The notes under the pieces are model-generated. The model was not told the origin of the DNA. It made no database searches and saw only the letters and a list, made by a program, of their open reading frames with translations. The position numbers were made by a program, and so were the translations under genes. A stretch of 64,000 bases of DNA from Nitrospira sp. (GTDB lineage: Bacteria > Nitrospirota > Nitrospiria > Nitrospirales > Nitrospiraceae): assembly GCA_029194535.1 (NCBI GenBank), contig JARFXR010000002.1, positions 558,001 through 622,000 on the forward strand. Direction: 5' to 3'. Each line of letters begins with the position of its first letter. Position 1 is the stretch's first letter. This document shows positions 56,601-63,559 of this stretch, piece by piece.

Positions 56601-56961
56601 GCGCGATCCATGGTGTGAGTCTGTGGAGACCGGTATCGGCCGGCGCGGGCGTGTACCGCCAGGGAAAGTCTTCGTCGTAAAACTCGATGAAGGGCAGGTA
56701 GTTCGGTTCGAAATTCGTGATCCAGTTTCGCGGCTCGACGCGGATGATCGCCTTGGGATCGATGCCCACGATATCGCCGGGACCGTAGAGGCTCACGTCG
56801 CGCTCGACGGGCGTGTGTTCGTCGTCGCCGATTCCCGTACCGGCGATGTCGAGTTGCACCTTGATCTTGGCTCGCACGGCCGTCGCGCCGCCTTGAATCT
56901 GATTGGCGATTCCCTGCCGAAGCCATGGCAGAAACGTATACGTGGCAACGGGTGAAGGCAT
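53629..56961 (-). CDS. Giant hypothetical protein with a central membrane segment (1110 aa)
   Basis: The N-terminus reads YTFLPWLRQGIANQIQGG, then a beta-rich region (IIRVEPRNWITNFEPNYLPF, LTPWIALLVLEEATEFEDG). At about 612-652 lie one or two hydrophobic helices (LPWIPLGIGLLILLLLVIVF and AAAVAVGGLAVGAGYYGL). The C-terminal part has the motif NHEFARELLWREFPTDQRG (about 833-851) followed by YFRQFWD, which I recall as conserved in uncharacterised proteins of other phyla. No signal peptide, so a large domain lies on each side of the hydrophobic segment. The gene begins five bases after the DUF6603-like gene. Confidence 0.85.
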   Translation of the reverse strand: MPSPVATYTFLPWLRQGIANQIQGGATAVRAKIKVQLDIAGTGIGDDEHTPVERDVSLYGPGDIVGIDPKAIIRVEPRNWITNFEPNYLPFIEFYDEDFPWRYTPAPADTGLHRLTPWIALLVLEEATEFEDGKNIQNRPLPFITIKGDLTKLLPRHDELWAWAHVHVNQALHAGAEVVAPDTGAALSQFESILRTNTDMAYSRLMSPRDLAENKTYHAFVVPAFETGRRAGLNLDIPPDLDAAAPAWGGAARPEAGSFPYYFRWQFRTGAMGDFEFLVRLLKPRPMDVRVGLRDMDVQNPGASLPNLGMLNDILRLGGALRVPYSTLKPEDKAEFDKYDRWATPPANPYPQPFQGRLAALLNLADDYAATSASAANAGAGLPPIPADDSDDPVVTPPVYGRWHAAVSRVLKERGGSDVAHNRNWLHELNLDPRYRVASGFGTRVVQDNQETYMDKAWEQLGDVLEANRRLRRGQFALAVGKQWHAAYVKSLAEAHPEKLILFTGAVQRRIVGGGVTLGYRVSASPLTRTAISAPFRKSVRSGSRAMKLAGLGALAGPAAQGLLQRWNNGDIAPAAPKSLPPSLPTIDQVARQVEPRGAPAWLLPLLRRYAWLPWIPLGIGLLILLLLVIVFPPAAAVAVGGLAVGAGYYGLQIMRSWRHQTQVADMLGESGRAPEAVDELPKSPDFHLSQPGSGFRPGTGDVDSPEATNFKTALRGLFTFQQTVAAAPRPPEPVRLDVTAFVNATVLGTEPARTLPPRVWSQIAVPGRIAGNLVFDFDDIMEYPKIDLPMYEPLRDISPELFLPNIHLIEQNTISLLETNQKFIESYMVGVNHEFARELLWREFPTDQRGSYFRQFWDVRAYLDPHDPKAQQRREQLFDIEEIHKWPKDSELGRNDPKDATAPPREEVVLVIRGELLKRYPNAVIYAHRADWRRVGDRPSGAIDRGRPRVLVEIPASEEENPPRDKVKTPLYSAQVYPDIYFFGFDLTIDDAKGETPTAPDDPGWFFVIKERPGEPRFGLDEGNNNVFRTWNDLGWGDVQEQDSTFLRAAQNDLHITPPGADDPQGILQQAHEDDDIRWTNVSNAADIAYVLYQVPVLVAVHGSEMLPR

Positions 56962-56966
56962 GGCGG

Positions 56967-59900
56967 TCAGTGGCTCCTGTCCGGCATCACGGCTTCATGC
57001 GCAGGGATCACATGCAAGGCGCCCGCAAACTCAGGGCTCACGAGCGTGTGCGCACGCATGTAGTCGTACGCCTCGGCTTCGCTGGCGAACACGGCCTTCG
57101 TCGGATTGACCGGTTTGTTGTCGACATTCGTGGCCACGACGTAGGCTTCCTGCCGCACCGTCACTTTGTCATCGAAGGGCACAAACAGTTTCTTCGTCGC
57201 CTGAGACAATTCCGACTTTGCCGCCGAGTTGCCGCGAAGGAAATGCGTGAAGAGCGTGCCGCTGAATGCGACGAAGCGCATGAGCGTCTTCTTGTATTTG
57301 CTGTCGAAGATGATCATTTCGTAGCGCACGGTGCGCTTGACCGCCCGCGACGACACCGCTTGCCGGCCGACGGCGGACAGCACGACCCCGCCGTCCTGAA
57401 GTTCATACCCCTTGCGGCTCAACTTCTCATCATTGCTCAGATCGAGAAACTGCCCCATCGCGAACTGTTCTTTGCGGTCGCCGTTTTTACCCAAGCCCGT
57501 GGTCGTGACCTTGACGGTGAAGCGTGTGGCGTCGGCCACCTTCTGGCTCCCGACTTTGGCGATGTCGAGATCGAGCGGCACGCGCCGCTGGCTCACGACC
57601 AGAGCGCCCACCGGGTGCAGGACCAGACCCTCCGTGTCGGCCGGTCGGCGCAACGACACCAGCAGACTATTGCCCGGCGGCAATTCCGCGCGCCAGTTCT
57701 CGGCCTTATTGAATTCGTCGGCCAGGAGGGGCATCACCGGAATCGGCGGCAGCGACGTATCCTCGCGGTCGCCCCAGGTAATATCGAAGTCCGCGGAGAT
57801 ATCGAAGAAGAGCAGGGACAGTGTGCCCTCGCCTTTGGCTCGCCACGGCGTCGGACCTTCAAGCGAAAAGTCGAGGCGGATCGAGAAGAGGCCGAGCCCG
57901 AATACCTTGAGCTCCACGGAGCCGGAGATGTCGATGACGAAGTAGAACGGCGAGAACTGAAACAGCGCGTCGAACGCGACGTGCCCGAAGATTCCGAGTT
58001 CGTCGAATCCCAGCCGCAGTTCCGCGCGCGCGCCGAACTGCACGGTGTTGGACGTGACCGCAAAATAGCATTCGACCCGGATCCGCGATACGGGCGTGTT
58101 CAGGATGTCGATGGCGAGCCGCTTGGGTACGGGGAACGGCAAGGGGGGCGGGTTGAATCGTGGATGGAAACCGCCGACCGACAGCACGAAATTGGCATCG
58201 TCGCCCCAGGCGACGAGCAAGCCCATACCCCCTTCGATGCTGATGAACAGCACGCGCGACTCGAACAGCTCCGCGAAAAACCAAAGCCGGCTCTTGTCCG
58301 GCTCGATCGCGCCGATGAAATTCACCTGAATCAGGATCAGCGCCGCCTCCTCGGCCGGCAGTGCCACTTTGAGGACCCCCAAGATCGCGATCTTCCCCGG
58401 CGGGATCTCGACGATCAGGCCCAGCGAGATGCTGGCCAGCGTCGGCGTGCCCCAGCCGATCTTGGCCATCAGACCCACCAGGAACCGGCCTTCCATCGGC
58501 GGGAAATACACTCGCAGATCGCTGATGATGCGCGGCGCGTTCGCCACCACATCCTTGGGGAACATGACGCTGTTGATTCCACCGGTCCGCACGCCCGTCG
58601 CGATCACGGTGAGTTGCATCGTCCGGTTCAACCCCAGTAGTCCACCGAGGCCGCTCAGCGTAAAGCCGAAGCCCAATTGGATGCCGGTAAACTCGGCGGA
58701 AATAATGAGGAGCAGCGAGAAGCCCTTGCTCCCATCCGGCATGCGGGTCGTCACCAGACCGATCGCCTTGACGGTCACGATGTCCATGACCGCCAGCTCG
58801 AGCGCCCCGGCGTATTCTTCCTTCTCAAAGTCGAAGTAGAGATAGCCGCCGCCCTTCACCACGCCCGTGTCCACCGCCAGGCCCAGGCCGCGGGGCGGTT
58901 TGAACGCGAATCCGACATCGAGCGGACCGAGATTGCCTTTGTGGTCGTCGTCGAAGGCGAACATCGCCTGGACGCCCATGTTTTCAACCACCGCCGTCAA
59001 GGGACCCAGGTTCGCCTTCAGATCCGCGCCGAGGCTGATGGGGAGCCCTTGCGGCGTCAACCCGATTCCGACGGTCAACGACTCGATTTCGACGACCGCC
59101 AGATTCACATGCAGCGGAATTTGGATTTCGAGTCCGCCGCTGCCTTCGAAGTAAAACCCTTTGCGCGACACCCCCATGGCGATATCGAATTGGGTGGAGA
59201 ATTTCGCCGCCGAAAGGATCGTGCCGATGAATCCGTCCGCTTCGGATAGATCGATGACCAGTTGCCCGCCCTTGATTCTGGCATCGGCTCCGACGTCGCC
59301 ATCCGCCGTGAGAGTCGCGCTGTCGAAGGTCAGCGTCGAGCTCAGCCCCATCGAGAATTCCTGAAACTCGAGGCGGCTTTTCCCAGGGTCGCCGACAAGA
59401 ATGTACGCATTCGCGCCGGGCGTCGGCTTGGTGCGAAAGGTCGCTTGCATCGTTCCCTGTACGGGCGCCGACGGCGAAGTGATCGCAAACGATCCATCGG
59501 ATTGGAGGATGAGCGCTGCGGCTACGGCTGCCTGCGCTTCCGTGGCGAACTCGAGCGACCACTCCGGCCCTCCGGTTGTGAACGTGCTCGCACCCTTCAA
59601 CGGTTCATGGACCGCGACACGCAGTCCCGGCGGTGACACATCGGTTTTGGGTTGGATCTCCAAAAACACGAGGTCCAACGTGGGAACCGGCCCATCGGTG
59701 TACAGGGCAGGCAAACCCATTTCGAGCGAGAGGGTCTCGAGCTTGCGGAGCAAGTCGCGGCCGTCGAAGCCCGGATTTCCCCAACCGTATTTCGCCCGCA
59801 ACAGGTCGCCGGGTGACTTGAACAAGTCGCTGATCGCGCCGAGATGCAGCTCGCGTTTCGTGAACGGCGGCTTTGTGGGATCCGGTGATCCGACGTTGTT

Positions 59901-60392
59901 CCGTGTGCGGCTGAAGACTCCGATAAAGTCGAGGCTCGCGGCCGCCACCGGAAGCGCATCTTCGGTTTGTCGAATGACCAAGTACTCCACCAGCCGCTTC
60001 GGCAGCGCGTCGGCGAACGCGTTCACATCGGCCGGCGCCAAGCCTGGGTACGAGTTCGCCTTGATCGCGTTCGCCACCGTCGTGAATCCAGCGATCAAAT
60101 CGGCAATTCGCTTGATGATCTGGAAGGCCGCCTGAACGGCGGTCGCTTGATCGTCGGCCTCGACAGCCGCGCTGAGAGAGCGGGTGAGTTCCGGGAGACT
60201 GACGAGGGCTGCGGAAATCGACTGTACCGCGTTGCTGAACCCAGGATCCGAAGTCAAGCTGTTCGGGAATTGGATGCCTAATTCAGCCAGGAGATCCAGC
60301 GTGGTGCCGTCCTCGATATGTTCGCGAAGCGGCGAAAAGACGCCGGCAAGTCCGCTGACCAGGTTGTCGATTGTTCCCGGTTCACCAGGCAC
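56967..60392 (-). CDS. Large DUF6603-like beta-rich protein (1141 aa)
   Basis: After a helical N-terminal region (about 1-190), roughly 600 residues consist of repeated amphipathic beta strands such as LPISLGADLKANLGPLTAVV and FGFTLSGLGGLLGLNRTMQL; the latter is the signature I associate with DUF6603. The C-terminal 230 residues form another beta-rich region. No signal peptide is seen. The long alternating pattern could build an extended beta sheet or groove; that is speculation. GTG 60392 is chosen because AAGGGG lies six bases upstream; it overlaps the protease gene end by 11 bases. GTG 60419 in the same frame is possible. Confidence 0.82.
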   Translation of the reverse strand: MPGEPGTIDNLVSGLAGVFSPLREHIEDGTTLDLLAELGIQFPNSLTSDPGFSNAVQSISAALVSLPELTRSLSAAVEADDQATAVQAAFQIIKRIADLIAGFTTVANAIKANSYPGLAPADVNAFADALPKRLVEYLVIRQTEDALPVAAASLDFIGVFSRTRNNVGSPDPTKPPFTKRELHLGAISDLFKSPGDLLRAKYGWGNPGFDGRDLLRKLETLSLEMGLPALYTDGPVPTLDLVFLEIQPKTDVSPPGLRVAVHEPLKGASTFTTGGPEWSLEFATEAQAAVAAALILQSDGSFAITSPSAPVQGTMQATFRTKPTPGANAYILVGDPGKSRLEFQEFSMGLSSTLTFDSATLTADGDVGADARIKGGQLVIDLSEADGFIGTILSAAKFSTQFDIAMGVSRKGFYFEGSGGLEIQIPLHVNLAVVEIESLTVGIGLTPQGLPISLGADLKANLGPLTAVVENMGVQAMFAFDDDHKGNLGPLDVGFAFKPPRGLGLAVDTGVVKGGGYLYFDFEKEEYAGALELAVMDIVTVKAIGLVTTRMPDGSKGFSLLLIISAEFTGIQLGFGFTLSGLGGLLGLNRTMQLTVIATGVRTGGINSVMFPKDVVANAPRIISDLRVYFPPMEGRFLVGLMAKIGWGTPTLASISLGLIVEIPPGKIAILGVLKVALPAEEAALILIQVNFIGAIEPDKSRLWFFAELFESRVLFISIEGGMGLLVAWGDDANFVLSVGGFHPRFNPPPLPFPVPKRLAIDILNTPVSRIRVECYFAVTSNTVQFGARAELRLGFDELGIFGHVAFDALFQFSPFYFVIDISGSVELKVFGLGLFSIRLDFSLEGPTPWRAKGEGTLSLLFFDISADFDITWGDREDTSLPPIPVMPLLADEFNKAENWRAELPPGNSLLVSLRRPADTEGLVLHPVGALVVSQRRVPLDLDIAKVGSQKVADATRFTVKVTTTGLGKNGDRKEQFAMGQFLDLSNDEKLSRKGYELQDGGVVLSAVGRQAVSSRAVKRTVRYEMIIFDSKYKKTLMRFVAFSGTLFTHFLRGNSAAKSELSQATKKLFVPFDDKVTVRQEAYVVATNVDNKPVNPTKAVFASEAEAYDYMRAHTLVSPEFAGALHVIPAHEAVMPDRSH

Positions 60393-61773
60393 GTGGTACC
60401 CCTTTGAGCGGTACACCACCTACGAATCGATGGAAGTTGGCCATCGCCTCGTCGGCCGATTCGGCGCGCTCCGCACAGGCGAGCACCGTGAGATAGTGTT
60501 CGGTGACCGCATCCGCTAAAGCGGGACTGCCGTATTGCCGGAACACTGCCGCCATCGACACGATCGCATTCTCGACTCGTGTTCCGGCGATTTCGCGCGG
60601 CACCCGATGCGTCGGCTCTCGGACGCTTTTCAGGAAGTGCGCCAGGAACGCCGGTCCTTGGCATCGCTGCCACGCGACTTTCGCCGCCCGGTGATGATTC
60701 ACCAGATGACGGACTTCAGAAGAATGCAGACGGATCAGCCCGCTCCACTGCCGTCCGAACTCCGTGCCTTCCCAATCACGACGGAGGGCGAGCGCCCGCT
60801 CTATGCCCCGCGAATATTCGACGAGGGGAATTCCCCCAACCGGGACGGCTCCGGCGGTTCCGGTGACCGGAAAAACAATATTCAAGCGCGCCATGACATC
60901 CGCGATGTGGTTTCCGAAACTAATACCGTCGCTCCCCGCATGATGGAGGCCCACGATCCGGCGTGTCGCTTCCTCCACATACACCGAACCTGAGTCGCCC
61001 GGCCTGCTCATGACCGTATCCGGCGCTGTCGGCGCGACACGGATCTGCCCGACAAATGTCGCGCCATCGCTGCGCGTGAATGTCGGTTCGTTGTCTTGCG
61101 TGACGACGCCGTGGGTGAACCCGGACGTGTCCCCGTACTTGACGACCGGCATGCCCTTGGTTGCGACCCCGTGCCCGCGTATGGCCCCCACGGCGAGGAT
61201 GTCGTGGCTGAAACGCACGCCTCCGTTCAAGGTTGCAATTGAGCCGTCGACGTGATCCGTGAGGGCGGCATCGACCAATGTTCCGATGTCGCAACACTCG
61301 CAGCACCACGAGTCGCACAGACATCCGATTCCGACTCGATCGCCGATGCTGCTGGCCACATGATGATTCGTAAGCACCAACGGTGTCTGTTCGGGTGCGT
61401 GGGTATTGGCCGCCGTGGCCAGGCATATGACGCCCAACGTTCCGTTTGAAACGCCCCAGAGGCTCTGCGTGAGTTTCATGCCACCGCAGAGCACGTCATG
61501 CGGATCGATACGCGTCCGGCCGATCACGTCGGTCGGTATGCCCAGTATCGCGGCTGGAATCCGATCGGCCGAAACCAGCTCGGCGGTGGATTTCTTCCGC
61601 TCGACGTATACCTGAAACACCACGTGCTCCGTTGCCAAACCCCGGGTTTCCTTGATCCCCACGAGAACGTCGATCACGCCGGGAATGCGCCGCAACTGCG
61701 CGCGGGCTTCGGGCAGTTGGCGCTCCGCGCGGGCTATTTCCACCGCGAATTGTTCCGGAGTCTTTTCAGGCAT
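60382..61773 (-). CDS. Trypsin-like serine protease, paralogue 1, with Cys cluster and C-terminal helical module
   Basis: A 463-residue protein without signal peptide. The N-terminal region (1-85: IPGVIDVLVGIKET, FQVYVERKKS, GIPTDVIG) is a common prefix of this protease type. The triad is visible as H138 (TNHHVA), D176 (VDGSIATL) and S261 (PGDSGSVYV). Between H and D lies C151, C153, C157, C158, C160 and C161 (CLCDSWCCECCDIG), which may bind metal or form disulfides. Residues 350-440 form a helical module also present in paralogue 2 and as the free protein at 63167. ATG 61773 overlaps the previous stop by eight bases, with AAAGG six bases upstream. The substrate is probably within the operon, but this is inference. 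Confidence 0.88.
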   Translation of the reverse strand: MPEKTPEQFAVEIARAERQLPEARAQLRRIPGVIDVLVGIKETRGLATEHVVFQVYVERKKSTAELVSADRIPAAILGIPTDVIGRTRIDPHDVLCGGMKLTQSLWGVSNGTLGVICLATAANTHAPEQTPLVLTNHHVASSIGDRVGIGCLCDSWCCECCDIGTLVDAALTDHVDGSIATLNGGVRFSHDILAVGAIRGHGVATKGMPVVKYGDTSGFTHGVVTQDNEPTFTRSDGATFVGQIRVAPTAPDTVMSRPGDSGSVYVEEATRRIVGLHHAGSDGISFGNHIADVMARLNIVFPVTGTAGAVPVGGIPLVEYSRGIERALALRRDWEGTEFGRQWSGLIRLHSSEVRHLVNHHRAAKVAWQRCQGPAFLAHFLKSVREPTHRVPREIAGTRVENAIVSMAAVFRQYGSPALADAVTEHYLTVLACAERAESADEAMANFHRFVGGVPLKGVPRAW

Positions 61774-63163
61774 GGCCGGCCTTTGGTGCGGCCGGCCGCC
61801 CGCCCGCGACAAGCCGCACGTTCGCCATGACGTCCCCGGCAGTTCCGGTGCGTTCTGCGCATTCCAATACCGTCAAGTAATGTGCAGCCACGGCCTCCGC
61901 CAAGTCGGCGCTTCCATATTCCTGGAACACGGCGGCCATCGACACGATCGCATTCTCGACTCGAGTTCCGGCGATTTCGCGCGGCACCCGGTGCGTCGGC
62001 TCCCGAGCGCTTTTCAGGAAGTGCGCCAGGAAAGCCGGTCCTTGACATCGCTGCCACGCGACTTTCGCCGCCCGGTGATGATTCACCAGACGGCGGACTT
62101 CAGGAGCGTGAGCCCGGATGAGATCGGCCCAATCGCGGCCGAATGCGGTGTCTGCCAGATCGCGTTCCAGCGCCATCACAGGCTCAAGCACAGGCTCAAG
62201 GAACCGGCCTTCAGGAATCCCGACAAGCGGAATGGCTCCAGGCGTCCCCGTGACGGGGAAATCCATCTTGAATAGGTCCATGACGTCGGCAATATGGCTC
62301 CCCTTGGCGATTCCGGCGTCGGTTCCCGTGTGATTGAGCCCCACGATCCGCCGGGTCGCTTCCTCGACATAGACGGAACCGGAGTCGCCGTGATCGCTCA
62401 TCTTGTCGAATCCGGGCTCTGGCGCCACGCGAATCTGATGATCGAAATGCGCGTGGTCGTCATCTCTGTCGATCGTGTCGTCGTCATCGGTAACCCGTCC
62501 TCGCGTAAAGCCCGTCCGGTGTCCGTACTTGACGACGATCATTCCGATCGTCGCGACACCCGTGCCGCGTATTGCGCCGACGCCGAGAATGTCGTGGCTG
62601 AAGCGCACCTCCGGGTGGAGTGTGCCGACCGCGCCGTCGACTCGATTCGTCAGTCCGGCGTCGGTCAGTCGGCCGATATCACAGCACTCACAACACCACG
62701 AATCACAGATGTTCCCGTGACCGACGACGTCGCCGACACTATGAGCCACGTGATGATTCGTGAGCAGGAGCGGCGTGTTCGCCGAGACGTGGGTATTGCC
62801 CGCCGTCGCCAATCCGATTGCGCCGAGTGTCCCGTACTTCCCGCACCAGGTATCTTGCGTTATGTGCATGCCACCGCAGATGACGTCGTGCCGGACATCG
62901 CGCTCGCGGCCAATCACGTCGGTCGCAATTCCGGCAATCTCCGTCGGGATTCGATCGGTGGAAGCAATGTCCGCCGAAGGCCGCTTCCGGGCCACGTATA
63001 CCCGGAAGACGACCTGCTGAGTCGCCTTTCCTCCAGTCTCCTTGAGGCCCACTCGAACATCGAACACACCAGGAATCCGCAACAGTTTCACGCGAGCGTC
63101 CGCCAGCTTCGCCTTTGCATGCTGAATCTCGATGTCGAACTGCTCCTTCGTCTTTTCGGGCAT
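61766..63163 (-). CDS. Trypsin-like serine protease, paralogue 2, with Cys cluster and C-terminal helical module
   Basis: The 465-residue protein aligns without gaps to paralogue 1 through residue 270: H138, D176 and S261 are all kept, and so are C153, C157, C158, C160 and C161 (position 151 is Asn). Differences concentrate in the region 222-255, here very acidic (DDDDTIDRDDDHAHF), which could alter substrate choice or bind cations. Residues 358-414 are almost identical to paralogue 1 at both protein and DNA level, while the rest is far more diverged. It begins three bases after the 130-residue module gene. No export signal. Confidence 0.88.
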   Translation of the reverse strand: MPEKTKEQFDIEIQHAKAKLADARVKLLRIPGVFDVRVGLKETGGKATQQVVFRVYVARKRPSADIASTDRIPTEIAGIATDVIGRERDVRHDVICGGMHITQDTWCGKYGTLGAIGLATAGNTHVSANTPLLLTNHHVAHSVGDVVGHGNICDSWCCECCDIGRLTDAGLTNRVDGAVGTLHPEVRFSHDILGVGAIRGTGVATIGMIVVKYGHRTGFTRGRVTDDDDTIDRDDDHAHFDHQIRVAPEPGFDKMSDHGDSGSVYVEEATRRIVGLNHTGTDAGIAKGSHIADVMDLFKMDFPVTGTPGAIPLVGIPEGRFLEPVLEPVMALERDLADTAFGRDWADLIRAHAPEVRRLVNHHRAAKVAWQRCQGPAFLAHFLKSAREPTHRVPREIAGTRVENAIVSMAAVFQEYGSADLAEAVAAHYLTVLECAERTGTAGDVMANVRLVAGGRPAAPKAGHA

Positions 63164-63166
63164 GGG

Positions 63167-63559
63167 TTACGGTCCCGCACCTCGAATGCCCGCCAGGCTG
63201 CAGCGCTCGCGCGCCAGGCGAAAAATCCGCAGGGCATGCTCGGCTATCGCCGAACGCAATCCCTGTGAACCGTGTCGCTGCAGCACGTCGGCCATCTGCA
63301 ACATCAACATTTCCAGGGAGACACCCTCGACCTCCTCGGGAATGGAGATGTCCGCGCAAGCGCGTTGCTGTACCGCGGCTCGAACGAAGAGCGGGCCCTT
63401 GTAACGCTGCCAGACCACGCCCACACGGCGGTTGGTGTTGACCAGACCGATCACTTCCTCGATATGCTTCTGGAACGCGTCGGCCAGCGCTGGGCCGTCA
63501 GGGAGCCGGTACAAGGCTGCTTCGAACGGCTCGAGTTTCATGCGAGGCTGATCGCTCAT
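63167..63559 (-). CDS. Free-standing copy of the protease C-terminal helical module
   Basis: A 130-residue protein homologous to residues 350-440 of the two proteases: VNTNRRVGVVWQRYKGPLFV corresponds to VNHHRAAKVAWQRCQGPAFL, and MLMLQMADVLQRHGSQGLRS to AIVSMAAVFRQYGSPALADA. Its start ATG 63559 overlaps the stop of the upstream partial protease gene by four bases (ATGA). Thus in the first protease the module is a separate polypeptide; in the next two it is fused. This suggests that the module works with the protease domain, for example as an inhibitor, adaptor or targeting unit. GTG 63565 is an alternative start. Confidence 0.82.
   Translation of the reverse strand: MSDQPRMKLEPFEAALYRLPDGPALADAFQKHIEEVIGLVNTNRRVGVVWQRYKGPLFVRAAVQQRACADISIPEEVEGVSLEMLMLQMADVLQRHGSQGLRSAIAEHALRIFRLARERCSLAGIRGAGP

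Noticed and set aside
55681-58640. Two long plus-strand frames (424 and 571 codons) opposite the giant genes
   Set aside because: Both mirror coding sequence of the minus-strand 1110- and 1141-residue genes and have biased Arg/His/Gly composition without recognisable domains.
62294-63268. 324-codon plus-strand frame opposite protease paralogue 2
   Set aside because: Antisense to a protease with intact catalytic triad; no independent support.
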